Assembly: GCF_030142075.1 (NCBI RefSeq)
Contig: NZ_CP126241.1
Location: 1,612,001 to 1,676,000 of the forward strand
Length of the DNA stretch: 64,000 nt
Reading direction: 5' to 3'
DNA from: Arthrobacter sp. zg-Y20
Lineage (GTDB): Bacteria > Actinomycetota > Actinomycetes > Actinomycetales > Micrococcaceae
Program-made: the position numbers and the translations under genes
Notes under the pieces: model-generated
Seen by the model: the letters and a program-made list of their open reading frames with translations, nothing else
The model's database searches: none
What the model was told of the DNA's origin: nothing
Part shown: positions 16,495 to 26,978 of the stretch, in pieces
How positions within the stretch are numbered: the first letter of the stretch is position 1
How the letters are laid out: every line of letters begins with the position of its first letter

Positions 16495-18454
16495 GGGCGT
16501 CTCCCGCCGTTGGTTGGGGTTCCGGGGCCGGTTCCGGCGCCGGGGACGGTGCGGAGGCGGGCACGGCGTCCGCGGGGGAGGCCGGGGCCTGCTCCAGGTC
16601 CGCCGCCAACTGCCGGACAAACGCCCGGCCCCGCTGCTGCACGCCTTCGGCGTCCGTGGGACCGGTGTCCTCCCGCAGCCGCAGCACCGGGGTGAAGTCA
16701 TAACGGTCGACGTCGGCCGGCGGCACTCCGCGTCCCACCAGCGTCTGGCAGGTGTCCACCACGTCCAGGACTGTTTGCAGCAGGGCGGCCCCCTTGGCTT
16801 CGGAGCTGTAGCCGTCATTGGGGCTCAGTGCGTTCTGCAGCAGCACTCCGTCGCGCAGCAGGCGCCCGCCCAGCAGCACCATCTGCTCGTGTCCGGGCAG
16901 GGAACCGGCCCCGATAATCTCGGCCAGCGCGGTCAGCCGGTCCGCTTCGGCCAGGAGCAGGGAAGCCTGCGCCCGCCGCTGCGCCCACTGCGGGTCCCCG
17001 TGGGCGGAGTACCAGCGGCCCAGCGACTCGGCGTCGCGGGAGAAGGAGCCGCGCCAGCTGACCGCGGGATAGTGCCGGGAGTAGGCCAGGTCCCGGTCCA
17101 GCAGCCACAGGGACCGGACAAAACGCTGGGTGCCGGTGGTGACCGGTTCGCTCATGTCCCCGCCGGGAGGGGAGACCGCGCCGATCACGGTGACCGACGC
17201 CGTCGCCCCGCCCAGGGTGCGTACCCGGGCGGCCCGCTCGTAGAAGGCGGCGAGCTCACTGGCCAGGGACGCGGGGTAGCCTTCCTCGGCGGGCAGGTCC
17301 CCGTTGCGGTTGGCGAACTCGCGCAGGGCTTCGGCCCAGCGGGAGGTGGAGTCGGCAATCACCACCGCGTCGTAGCCCATGTCGCGGAAGAACTCGGCCA
17401 CGGTCACGCCGGTGGCAATGGAAGCTTCCCGGGCCATCATGGGCATATTGGAGGTGTTGGCAATGATGACGGTCCGGTCAATGAGTTTGCCGCCGGTCCG
17501 CGGGTCATCGAGCCCGGAGAGCCCGTCCAGCACGTCGGCCATCTCGTTGCCGCGCTCGCCGCAGCCCACATAGACAATCACATCTGCGTCGGACCACTTG
17601 GCAATCTGCTGCAGGGTCAGGGTCTTGCCCGTGCCGAACCCGCCGGGCACCGCGGCTGCTGATCCGCGGGGCAGGGGGAAGAGCAGGTCAAGGACCCGTT
17701 GGCCGGTCTGCAGCGGCACCACGTCGGTGATGCGCTCGCCGAAGGGACGCGGGGTGTGCACCGGCCACCGCTGGGCCAGCGGCACCTCCACCGTGCCGAT
17801 CCGGGCCACGGCTTCCAGCGGGCGGACCTTCCCCTCGGCCAGCCAAGTCACTTCCCCGGACACGGCAGGGGGTGCCAGCACCCGGAATTCCACCGTTCCG
17901 GCCTCGGGCACGGTGCCCAGCACCTGCCCGCCGGTCACGGTCTCGCCCACGGCCACCGACGGCGCGAACTCCCACTGTGTGTCCAGCACCGCCGGATCCT
18001 CGGCCGAGCCCTGCCGCTGCTGGGTCAGCCAGAGCGGGGCCGAGGAAAGCGGGCGCAGCAGCCCGTCAAAGACCGTGCCCAGCAGGCCCGGTCCCAGCAG
18101 TCCCGCGAGCTGGTGGCCGGTGCGCACCGCGGGGTCGCCGGCTTTCAGCCCGCCGGTGTATTCGTAGGCCTGCAGGGTGGCTTCGTCACCGTTGATGGAT
18201 ACGGCCTGGGCGGCAATGCCGTCCGGACCGATGTTGACCACCTCGAGCATGGACAGGCCGGGGAGTCCGCTGATTTCCACCAGCGGTCCGCTGACCCGGG
18301 TGATCCGGCCGCTGTCCGCCGGACGGGAAGCGCCGGCGGCCGGCACCGGAGCGGCCGGCCCGGGTGTTGCGGGCCCGGGTGTTGCGGGCCCGGGTGTTGC
18401 CGCCTCCGTTGTTAACGCTTCCGATGCAGCCGGCTTCCTTACCCGTCGTCCCAT
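16487..18454 (-). CDS. atpA: V/A-type ATPase subunit A (catalytic)
   Basis: 655 residues. The P-loop is GGFGTGKT (271-278), followed by the catalytic-site block YVGCGERGNEMADVL (about 295-309) and DSTSRWAEALREF. The non-homologous insert that separates V/A from F-type subunits is present between about 120 and 235. Two unusual low-complexity tails occur: an N-terminal stretch of about 45 residues with three ATPGP repeats, and a Pro/Ala/Glu-rich C-terminal tail. Overlaps subunit E by 16 bp and subunit B by 8 bp. Confidence 0.93.
   Translation of the reverse strand: MGRRVRKPAASEALTTEAATPGPATPGPATPGPAAPVPAAGASRPADSGRITRVSGPLVEISGLPGLSMLEVVNIGPDGIAAQAVSINGDEATLQAYEYTGGLKAGDPAVRTGHQLAGLLGPGLLGTVFDGLLRPLSSAPLWLTQQRQGSAEDPAVLDTQWEFAPSVAVGETVTGGQVLGTVPEAGTVEFRVLAPPAVSGEVTWLAEGKVRPLEAVARIGTVEVPLAQRWPVHTPRPFGERITDVVPLQTGQRVLDLLFPLPRGSAAAVPGGFGTGKTLTLQQIAKWSDADVIVYVGCGERGNEMADVLDGLSGLDDPRTGGKLIDRTVIIANTSNMPMMAREASIATGVTVAEFFRDMGYDAVVIADSTSRWAEALREFANRNGDLPAEEGYPASLASELAAFYERAARVRTLGGATASVTVIGAVSPPGGDMSEPVTTGTQRFVRSLWLLDRDLAYSRHYPAVSWRGSFSRDAESLGRWYSAHGDPQWAQRRAQASLLLAEADRLTALAEIIGAGSLPGHEQMVLLGGRLLRDGVLLQNALSPNDGYSSEAKGAALLQTVLDVVDTCQTLVGRGVPPADVDRYDFTPVLRLREDTGPTDAEGVQQRGRAFVRQLAADLEQAPASPADAVPASAPSPAPEPAPEPQPTAGDAHG
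18357..18400. repeat. three-copy 15-bp tandem repeat inside the subunit A gene
   Basis: The unit GGGCCCGGGTGTTGC occurs three times head to tail and encodes the Ala-Thr-Pro-Gly-Pro repeats near the N terminus of subunit A. In-frame copy changes would alter tail length without breaking the gene. Confidence 0.85.
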
Positions 18455-18962
18455 AACCTGCGCACCTCCCCGGCGTGGTCATCCATGGCCTGCAGGGCCA
18501 GAGTGGGCAGCGACAGGTCCAGGCGCCTGGAACCGGCACTGCCGGTCACGCCGCCCTTGTAGCTCTCCGTCACAGAGGCCATGGGTCCCAGCAGCCGGTC
18601 CGCCTCGGCGGTGAGCCTGCGGAGGATTTGCGGATAGCGCGGGTCCCGGCGGAGTTCACGGGCCTGCTCCAGCACCTGTGCCTGCAGGAGGGAGCGCAGG
18701 TGTTCCTGCTCGGCCAGCACGGTCCGGCGTGCCTGCCGCCGGGCCCGGGCGGAGGACGCTGCCGCCTCGGCGCGTGCGGCCTCGGCCCCGTCCCGCCGTG
18801 CCGCGGCCAGGATGCCGTCAGCTTCCGCCTGTGCCCGGGACATGGTGTCCGTTGCCTGCTGCCGCGCCGCCGCGATTGTCCGGGCTGCGGCAGTATCCGC
18901 GTCCTGCGCCAGCGCCTGCCGCACTGGTGCCAGGGCGGCGTCTGCCCCCTGCGGCAGCCGGC

Positions 18963-18966
<4 letters not shown>
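18439..18966 (-). CDS. atpE: V/A-type ATPase subunit E (peripheral stalk)
   Basis: 175 residues. The N-terminal 110 form a long Ala/Arg/Glu coiled coil (TIAAARQQATDTMSRAQAEA, RAEAAASSARARRQARR), and a short C-terminal globular part follows (YPQILRRLTAEADRLLG, ALQAMDDHAGEVRRL). This matches subunit E, which links the stator to the hexamer. It overlaps both neighbours (F by 4 bp, A by 16 bp). On sequence alone it could be confused with other stalk proteins, but position supports E. Confidence 0.78.
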
Positions 18967-20920
<1,954 letters not shown>

Positions 20921-20934
<14 letters not shown>

Positions 20935-21862
20935 CAAGCACCTCGCTTCCGCCGGTTCCGGCAGCCGCGGCGGCCAGGGCGGCCCGGACGCGCCAGGCAT
21001 CGGCTGCCAGTACGGCCATGGCGCCCAGCACCACGTCGGGTCCGGGCAGGCCGGCCCGGAGCAGGCCGAATCCGTCGGTTTCCACCTGCGCGGCCAGCTG
21101 CGCTTCGGCCCGCCAGAGGCCCTGCGGGTCCTGTGTGGCGCTTAGGGCCCGTCCGGCGGCCGGGCTCAGGGACACCGCGAGTTCGGGCAGCGAGGCGGCA
21201 TCAGTCCATCCGGTGCCCAGCAAGGGCCGCAGCAGGGAGACCAGCCGGTCCGGGGGGCGGGTCCGGTCCACCAGGAGCAGCCGGGCGGCCAGCAGGACAG
21301 CGGCGGACACTGCCCACGGCCGGGCACCTGCGGCGGCGCCGGCCAGCCGGCGCAGCCACACGGCGGTGAGGATGTCCGGGAGCTGGGCTGCCGTCCCGGG
21401 GTCGCCCCAGGGGCTGGCGGCCAGCATGGCGTGCAGTGTTTCGGGCGATTCGGCGGTGCGCAGCCGGGGCCAGGCCGTAGCCAGACCGCCCAGATCGTAG
21501 AGCGGAGCAGGCGCCATGTCGGTTCCCGCGGGCAAAGTGCCGGTGTGCAGGGCAGCAGCCAGGGCGATGATGTTGTCCGCTTCGAAGCGGGCGGCGGCGG
21601 CCCGGATCAGCGGGGTTCCGCCGGCGGGAAGCCAGCCGGCCAGGACGCGCAGCTGCCACAGGACGGTGCGTCGAGTGGCGTGCTGGGCATCGCCCAGGGA
21701 GCGGGCTGCGGTGAGGCCGGGGCCGTACACAGAGTCGGCCAGGGCCTCGGCGGCGGTGGGAAGACTGGCCATCGCGGCAACTTCCCGGCAGGTACCGGCA
21801 CCGACCCGGCGCTGGGCCATGGACCGTGCCCGGACGGAGGCCGCCACCCAGTCCGCGCGCAT
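20921..21862 (-). CDS. atpC: V/A-type ATPase subunit C (d-like, rotor socket)
   Basis: 313 residues, all helical, with repeats of Ala/Leu-rich helices like the AC39/d-subunit family that caps the K ring. Examples are the opening ADWVAASVRARSMAQRRVG, then RFEADNIIALAAALHTGTLP (family R.E.DN...L), and WRVRAALAAAA at the end. The DNIIALAAAL motif is the best evidence; the rest is assigned from position between the stalk gene and subunit I. Overlaps the stalk gene by 1 bp. Confidence 0.8.
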
Positions 21863-22305
21863 TAGCTGCTGTCCGTTCCGCGCCCGAGCAAATCCGAGAC
21901 GAGGTCGGCCACAATCGCGCCGGCCAGTTCGGGTATCCGGGATTCGCCCCGGCGGCGCAGCTCGGCTGCCTGTTCGCGGGCCCGGCCGAGCATGTCTTCA
22001 TCTGCCCGGGCAGCGTCGGCGGATACCCGGGCGGCGGCGTCGGCCCGCACCGCTGCACTGTCCATGTGCGCCTGCTCCACCAGGGTCGCGGCCTGGAGGC
22101 GGGCGGCAGCCACGGTGGATCCGGCGTCGGCTTCGGCCCTGGCCGTCAACTGCTGCCCGGCCGCGATCGCGGAGTCCAGGGCCTCGAAGACGGGAATCAG
22201 TTCGGCGGCCGGTCCCTGGTCATCCACGGCCGGAACCCCGGCGGGCCCGGCCGGACCGGGTGCACCTACGGGGCGGAAACGGTCCAGCAGGCTGTTGCGT
22301 GCCAT
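21862..22305 (-). CDS. V/A-type ATPase peripheral stalk subunit (G/H-like)
   Basis: 147 residues. A Pro/Ala-rich start is followed by a single long coiled coil from about 35 to 125 (ALDSAIAAGQQLTARAEADA; RVSADAARADEDMLGRAREQ) and a short end (IVADLVSDLLG). This fits the NtpF/AhaH-type stalk helix that pairs with subunit E. A strong AGGGAGGTG lies before ATG 22305. CCTCC upstream of it (22323-22327 on the plus strand) could pair with GGAGG and mask the site. Confidence 0.7.
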   Translation of the reverse strand: MARNSLLDRFRPVGAPGPAGPAGVPAVDDQGPAAELIPVFEALDSAIAAGQQLTARAEADAGSTVAAARLQAATLVEQAHMDSAAVRADAAARVSADAARADEDMLGRAREQAAELRRRGESRIPELAGAIVADLVSDLLGRGTDSS

Positions 22306-22349
22306 GCGGCACCTCCCTGAGCGGAGGATGGGTGGACTGCTCGGGCGGG

Positions 22350-22670
22350 CTAGTCTCCGGTGGCCTCGGCCTCGGAGTCCTCTCCGTGCCGGACTATGTC
22401 GCCCTCGGTGAAGAGGATCCCTTGGGCTATTTCACGCCACAGGGGAGTGCGGCGGAGCAGGAACTCCAGTTCCATGCTGAAGTGCTTGAACTCTTCGCCG
22501 AGGGAATCAAGCATGATGGCCCGGGACTGGGCGTCGGGTTCAACGGCCATCCGCTGCACGTACCAGCCAATGGCTTCGGCTTCTTCACTGAGGCTGGCGC
22601 ACATGCGGGTAAAGGTGCGGGTTTCCGCGGGAAGTTCAGACGGCGGCTCATGGTACTGATCTGTGCCCAT
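22350..22670 (-). CDS. encapsulated-ferritin (EncFtn)-like protein
   Basis: 106 residues from ATG 22670. That start has AGGAG six bases upstream, whereas the ATG at 22676 touches the ribosome site. The sequence follows the EncFtn pattern closely: YHEPPSELPAETR, SLSEEAEAIGWYVQR, then GEEFKHFSMELEFLLRRTP and LF. Residues E30, E60 and H63 occupy the ferroxidase positions I recall as E32/E62/H65 in the Rhodospirillum rubrum protein, and E29, E32, W36 and Y37 match its metal-entry residues, all offset by two. EncFtn forms decamers oxidising Fe(II). The acidic tail lacks an encapsulin-targeting peptide. It is 44 bp upstream of the V-ATPase genes on the same strand. Confidence 0.8.
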   Translation of the reverse strand: MGTDQYHEPPSELPAETRTFTRMCASLSEEAEAIGWYVQRMAVEPDAQSRAIMLDSLGEEFKHFSMELEFLLRRTPLWREIAQGILFTEGDIVRHGEDSEAEATGD

Positions 22671-22781
22671 TTGCATCTCCTCAGGACCGGTGGTTCCGCA
22701 CCCTCTGAGCGGTGAGCGGAACGTTTCCCCCGTCCATCGAGGTTACGTTTGGGTCCGGCCGGAAACAATGGTCGGGCGGGT

Positions 22782-23330
22782 TCAGCGGCCCAACCGGGCG
22801 TAGGCGCCTGCAAAGTGGACGAGCGGGTCCGCCTCGTCGTCGGCGGACGCGCGCCGGCCCATGGATACCACTTCGCCCACGATGAGCAGGTGGGTGGCCG
22901 CCGTCGTCACCTGCGTGGTGCGTACCTCGAACCAGGCAACGGAGCCCTCAATCACGGCGGCGCCGGTTTCCGGTCCGCGGCCGTAGTCAACCTGGTTGAG
23001 CAGCCCCTCCAGGGGCGAGCCGGGGCTGGCGAGCCAGTTGGCGGTGCCGCGCAGACGTGCCGGCAGCAGGCTCAGGGCCCAGCTGCCGGCGTCGACCACT
23101 GCCTCTGCGATGCGGGCCTCGGCGTAGAGACTCACCAGCAGGGTGGGCGGGTCGTAGGAGACGGAGAGGAAACCGCTGACGGTGGCGGCATAGTCACGCC
23201 CGCGCAGCCGGGTGGAGACCACGCCGACGCCGGAGGCAATGTCCGCGCTCAGCTCCCGGTACCGGTTCGTTGCCTCGTCCGGGATGTCCGGCCCCTTTAC
23301 GGGGTCGGCCGGGAAAACTCCGTACTCCAA
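22782..23330 (-). CDS. flavin reductase family protein
   Basis: 182 residues, the flavin reductase-like split-barrel domain. Typical blocks are ELSADIASGVGVVSTRLRGR, AATVSGFLSVSYDPPTLLVS (family T..S..S.s.dPPl.lv), and HLLIVGEVVSMG near the end. Such proteins supply reduced FMN/FAD to monooxygenases or reduce other acceptors; the partner is unknown. It is the last of three same-strand genes with msrB (10-bp gap) and the gene at 23805. Confidence 0.85.
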   Translation of the reverse strand: MEYGVFPADPVKGPDIPDEATNRYRELSADIASGVGVVSTRLRGRDYAATVSGFLSVSYDPPTLLVSLYAEARIAEAVVDAGSWALSLLPARLRGTANWLASPGSPLEGLLNQVDYGRGPETGAAVIEGSVAWFEVRTTQVTTAATHLLIVGEVVSMGRRASADDEADPLVHFAGAYARLGR

Positions 23331-23340
23331 CGCCGGTCCT

Positions 23341-23790
23341 TTACGGTTCGGTGGTGCTGCCGGCGCCGTCGCCCGGTACCAGCTTCACCGAAATGGAGTT
23401 GATGCAGAACCGCTGGTCGGTGGGCGTATCAAAGCCTTCGCCCTCGAACAGGTGGCCCATGTGCGAGTCGCAGTTGGCGCAGCGGACCTCAATGCGGTCC
23501 ATGCCCATGCTGCGGTCGTGCAGGTAGCGGACCTTGCCCTCGGCCAGCGGGGCGAAGAAGGACGGCCACCCGCAGTGCGAATCGAACTTCTCGTTGCTGG
23601 TGAACAGGTCGCTGCCGCAGGCCCGGCACTGGTACACGCCGGCGGTCTTGGTGTCCCAGTATTCGCCGGTGTAGGGCCGTTCGGTGCCGGCCTTGCGCAG
23701 GACGGCGAATTCCTCGGGGGACAGTTCCTCGCGCCACTGCTCGTCGGACTTTTGCACCGGGATGGTTCCGGCGTTCTCTTCGGTAGTCAT
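23341..23790 (-). CDS. msrB: peptide-methionine (R)-S-oxide reductase
   Basis: 149 residues, reduces the R epimer of methionine sulfoxide in proteins. Zinc is held by two CxxC pairs (C55/C58 in YQCRACGSDLF and C104/C107 in RCANCDSHMGHLF). The catalytic cysteine is C129 in QRFCINSISVKL. GGWPSF and HLF, which line the active site, are present. Full length. It sits with the flavin reductase gene, consistent with an oxidative-damage role. Confidence 0.95.
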   Translation of the reverse strand: MTTEENAGTIPVQKSDEQWREELSPEEFAVLRKAGTERPYTGEYWDTKTAGVYQCRACGSDLFTSNEKFDSHCGWPSFFAPLAEGKVRYLHDRSMGMDRIEVRCANCDSHMGHLFEGEGFDTPTDQRFCINSISVKLVPGDGAGSTTEP

Positions 23791-23804
23791 ATCCGCGTCA
23801 ACGC

Positions 23805-24296
23805 TTAAGAGTCGCCAATAAATCCCGAGCCGCTGTACAGGTGCAGTACCGGCACGCCCAGCCGGTCTTGGGCCTCGTTGGCCCAGTCGGTGCGGAAGGT
23901 GTCTTCGATGGCGTGCGGGGTGGTGATAACCACCACCTGATCCGCCTGCGTACGCTTGGCGGTTTCGACGACGGCGGTCACCGGCTCCTCGCCGGTGACC
24001 GTGCCGGTGGCTTCCAGGCCGGAGGCCTGCATCAGTTCCAGCGATTCGGCCAGTTCGGTGACGGCGGCTTTCACCTCGTCGGCCTTGGAGGGCCGGTCAC
24101 CGGTGAGGTTCTTGAACGCGGCGGAGAATTCCAGCAGGCTCAGGTTGTCCAGCACGTCCACCAGCAGGTTCCGGCCCGGATCGGCCGGGACCAGCACCTC
24201 AAAGCGGGTGGGGGTATCACCGGCCAGGGCACGCAGGTTTTCAATGTCGCCGGGAACCAGCGATTCTTCGGTCAGCACCACAATTGTCGAGGTCAT
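23805..24296 (-). CDS. conserved hypothetical protein, universal-stress-like fold
   Basis: About 163 residues from ATG 24296 (GTG 24302 is an alternative). It begins with a beta strand (STIVVLTEESL) and alternates strand and helix, with DQVVVITTPHAIEDTFRTDW and GVPVLHLYSGSGF near the end. This resembles a USP/Rossmann-like fold but lacks the GxxGxxxxGS nucleotide motif. Upstream of msrB on the same strand, 14 bp away. Confidence 0.55.
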   Translation of the reverse strand: MTSTIVVLTEESLVPGDIENLRALAGDTPTRFEVLVPADPGRNLLVDVLDNLSLLEFSAAFKNLTGDRPSKADEVKAAVTELAESLELMQASGLEATGTVTGEEPVTAVVETAKRTQADQVVVITTPHAIEDTFRTDWANEAQDRLGVPVLHLYSGSGFIGDS

Positions 24297-24390
24297 GGCC
24301 ACCAGCCTAATATGCCCGCCGCTCCGGCACGGCTCGGCGCGGCGCGGCCTCGATGCGCGGCAGGGCGTCAGCGTCGGTAAGAATAGTCTT

Positions 24391-25653
24391 ATGGCTATCT
24401 CCGTTCCTACTGAAGTTCCTGCCGGTTCTGCTGCGGTACGCTCCGTGGTTCCCTGGGTCCGCTGGACCGCTTTCGGGGCCGGAATAGGTGCGGTGGCATC
24501 AACTGCGGTGGTGGCGGCGGCGTCGGGCCTGGGCGTTTACTTCGCCCGCCAGGTGGTGACCCCGGCACGCACCCGCGACTCGAACCTGGAGATCCTGGCC
24601 GTGACCGAGAGCGAGCACGGACGCCAGGTCATCCTCCCGGCCAACGCGGATACCACCGTGGACGGGACATACAGCCTGTACTTCGACAACGGCGAAGGGC
24701 ACGCCCGGATCGGTGCCATCCGCTCCTACGTGCCGCGTGAGGGCACCGTGCAGCGCGACGTCGAAGAGGTCTACAGTGGTGACCTCACCAAGGCCCGGCG
24801 CGGCTGGTGGAGCGGTTCCATTTATCCCTCGCCGGCCGCCGTCGGGATGCCCGAAGAAGAAGTGCAGATCCCGCTGGAGAACGGGACCGCTCCGGCCTGG
24901 TTGGTGCGCACCCCCGGGGCGGAGACCTGGGCTGTCATGGTCCACGGCCGGGGCGCGCGGCGCACCGAGTGCCTGCGAGCTGTGCGCACCGCGCGTGAAG
25001 CCGGGCTGAGCAGCCTGCTGATCTCCTACCGCAACGACGGCGAGGCCCCTTACGCAGCGGATGGCCGCTACGGTCTGGGGCACACCGAATGGCACGACGT
25101 CGAGGCCGCCATCCGGTACGCGCTGGAGAACGGTGCCAAGGATGTCGTCCTGTTCGGCTGGTCCATGGGAGGGGCGATCAGCCTGCAGGCTGCAGACCGA
25201 TCACCGCTGAGCCGCTACATCCGTGCCATGGTGCTGGACGGGCCGGTGATCAACTGGGTGGATGTGCTGGCGCACCACGCCAGGGTGAACCGGATTCCGG
25301 CGCAGGCCGGGCGGCTGGGACAGTGGCTGATCTCCAACGCCGCCGGCCGGGCGCTGACCGGACTGGCCGCTCCGCTGGACCTCAAGAGCATGGACTGGGT
25401 CACCCGCGCAGAGGAAATCCGGATCCCGACCCTGATCCTGCACAGCAAGGATGACGACTTCGTGCCCTACGGTCCGTCAGCCGAACTGGCGGAGAAGAAC
25501 CCGGAAGTCATCACTTTCGAGCCCTTCACCCAGGCCGGACACACCAAGGAATACAACGTGGATCCCGAACGCTGGGAGCGTGTGGTGCTGGGCTGGCTGA
25601 ACAGCGCCCTGGGCCGCACCCGGCACCCCGCGGAGCACCGTACGGGGGAATAG
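24391..25653 (+). CDS. alpha/beta hydrolase with N-terminal membrane anchor
   Basis: 420 residues from ATG 24391. One membrane helix lies near residues 25-50 (WTAFGAGIGAVASTAVVAAA), then an N-terminal beta domain, then the hydrolase fold. The nucleophile is S258 in LFGWSMGGAIS, the acid is in LHSKDDDFVPYG, and the histidine in FTQAGHTKEYN. It resembles the prolyl-oligopeptidase-like peptidase or esterase group; substrate unknown. TAAGAAT lies just before ATG with no ribosome site, so the mRNA may be leaderless. Confidence 0.85.
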   Translation: MAISVPTEVPAGSAAVRSVVPWVRWTAFGAGIGAVASTAVVAAASGLGVYFARQVVTPARTRDSNLEILAVTESEHGRQVILPANADTTVDGTYSLYFDNGEGHARIGAIRSYVPREGTVQRDVEEVYSGDLTKARRGWWSGSIYPSPAAVGMPEEEVQIPLENGTAPAWLVRTPGAETWAVMVHGRGARRTECLRAVRTAREAGLSSLLISYRNDGEAPYAADGRYGLGHTEWHDVEAAIRYALENGAKDVVLFGWSMGGAISLQAADRSPLSRYIRAMVLDGPVINWVDVLAHHARVNRIPAQAGRLGQWLISNAAGRALTGLAAPLDLKSMDWVTRAEEIRIPTLILHSKDDDFVPYGPSAELAEKNPEVITFEPFTQAGHTKEYNVDPERWERVVLGWLNSALGRTRHPAEHRTGE

Positions 25654-25722
25654 CCGGGGAAGTAGCGGGGGATCGGGGACCGGGCTCCGAGCCCCGGCGG
25701 CCCGGGCCCCGGGGCAGCCGGC

Positions 25723-26268
25723 TTAGTGCGTTGTTCCCGCCAGCGGTGCGCGGTAGCGCACCTCAGCTAGCGGTGATCCGTTGAGGACTTCGGTTCTGAC
25801 GGAGCCGTCCGGGACCAGCCCCATCCGTTCATAGAAGCGCCGGCCGCGGACGTTTGTCTCCAGCACCCACACGCTGACCTCGGTGTGTCCGCTGCCGCGC
25901 AGCTGATCCAGTGCTGATTCCCAGAGACGGCGCCCTAATCCGGTGCCCACGTGGTGTTCGCGCAGATACAGGGAGGTGACCTCTCCGGTTTGCGGGCCGG
26001 CGTCGTGGTCGCGGCTGGTGCCTGCGTGGGAAAACCCGACCATTTCCAGACTGATCACGGCCACGTGCGGCTGCGGGACGGTTCCTTCCCGGACCAGCCG
26101 TGTCCAGCCTTCGGCCCTGCGGTCGGCATCCATCGCGTCCAGCACGGTGTCCGGCATCAAACCGCGGTACGCCCACTGCCATGCAGCGACATGCACTGCA
26201 CCGAGGGCCGGCATGTCGGTTTCTGTGGCGCGGCGTATCTCAGCGGTAGGCATCCGTGTATTCAACAA
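25723..26268 (-). CDS. GNAT family N-acetyltransferase
   Basis: About 181 residues (ATG 26268; ATG 26253 also possible). Features are IRRATETDMPALGAVHVAAW, the WAYRGLMPDTVLDAM helix typical of this subgroup, the acetyl-CoA loop EHHVGTGLGRRLWESAL and the NVRGRRFYERMGLVPDGS end. Full GNAT length; substrate unknown. The spacer before it (25654-25722) is GC-rich with hairpin potential between convergent genes. Confidence 0.85.
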   Translation of the reverse strand: MLNTRMPTAEIRRATETDMPALGAVHVAAWQWAYRGLMPDTVLDAMDADRRAEGWTRLVREGTVPQPHVAVISLEMVGFSHAGTSRDHDAGPQTGEVTSLYLREHHVGTGLGRRLWESALDQLRGSGHTEVSVWVLETNVRGRRFYERMGLVPDGSVRTEVLNGSPLAEVRYRAPLAGTTH

Positions 26269-26364
26269 TGGAAAAGACCATTAGCGCCAGTGCGGTCCGT
26301 CAGACGGCGTCCGGCGCGGCCTCGCGCGGAGGAAAGCGCGACGACGGCGTACCGGTCACCACGG

Positions 26365-26919
26365 TTACTCTTCTACGGCGGGAGCCCTGTTCTCGGGATG
26401 CACGGCCAGGAAGATGGAATACCTGGTGCTGTCCGCTTCCTCTTCGGCTTCGGCTTCCTCCGCCTTGAGCTCCTCCAGGATGCCCATTACCCGGTCCACG
26501 AACCGGTCATGCCCCGCCTTGGTGAGGCGGACCCCCAGCCGGGAAATCATGACCTCCGCCGACGCCGGGACCTGCTCCATTTCATCGACGAAGGCACCGA
26601 CTACTGCGCCGCGAACATCGAGATCATGCCCGTCCAACTCCAGTTTCCAGGACTTTTCCGTGGCCAGATAGGGAACTTCATAGGCTCCGCTGGGCCCGGA
26701 CCGGCCCTCTTGCGCCTCGAGGAAACCCGCGGAGACGAGCTTGCGGACGTGGTAGAGCACCGTGGCGGGATTGGCCCCCAGCCGGGTGGCGATTTCCTTG
26801 TTGGTCAGCTGCTCCTTGAGGCACAGCCGGAGGATCCGGAACCGTATTGCGGAGGCGAGGGCCTTGGCTTCTTCCTCGCTGGCCGGCCGCCGCGGGGCCT
26901 GGCGGCTCTCTTTCGTCAT
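26365..26919 (-). CDS. ArsR-like winged-helix transcriptional regulator
   Basis: 184 residues. The N-terminal winged helix covers roughly residues 15-90: RFRILRLCLKEQLTNKEIAT, GANPATVLYHVRKLVSAGFL (recognition helix) and the wing with GAYEVPYLATEKSW. A helical C-terminal domain with an acidic EEAEAEEEAD stretch follows. Divergent from an MFS exporter with a 59-bp shared spacer containing nested palindromes, so it probably represses itself and the transporter. The effector is unknown. Confidence 0.85.
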   Translation of the reverse strand: MTKESRQAPRRPASEEEAKALASAIRFRILRLCLKEQLTNKEIATRLGANPATVLYHVRKLVSAGFLEAQEGRSGPSGAYEVPYLATEKSWKLELDGHDLDVRGAVVGAFVDEMEQVPASAEVMISRLGVRLTKAGHDRFVDRVMGILEELKAEEAEAEEEADSTRYSIFLAVHPENRAPAVEE

Positions 26920-26941
26920 GCGGGCAGAATATCAGAGGGCT

Positions 26942-26975
26942 ATTGACAAAACTCAATCGATTGCACAAAGTCAAT
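26942..26975. promoter_or_regulatory. promoter with nested palindromic operator for the MFS gene
   Basis: ATTGAC (26942-26947) and GTCAAT (26970-26975) form an inverted repeat around the perfect palindrome CAATCGATTG (26954-26963). TTGACA (26943-26948) is a consensus -35 box. A -10 at the expected distance would place transcription at about the ATG at 26979, suggesting a leaderless transcript. The divergent ArsR-like regulator is the obvious candidate binder. Confidence 0.6.
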
Positions 26976-26978
26976 CGC

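Noticed and set aside
16495-16818. An N-terminal extension of V-ATPase subunit B of about 108 codons
   Set aside because: It overlaps the end of subunit A in another frame and is Pro/Arg-rich; ATG 16494 fits the family start.
22350-22670. Encapsulin nanocompartment operon
   Set aside because: The cargo-like ferritin is present, but no shell gene or targeting peptide is seen in the window.
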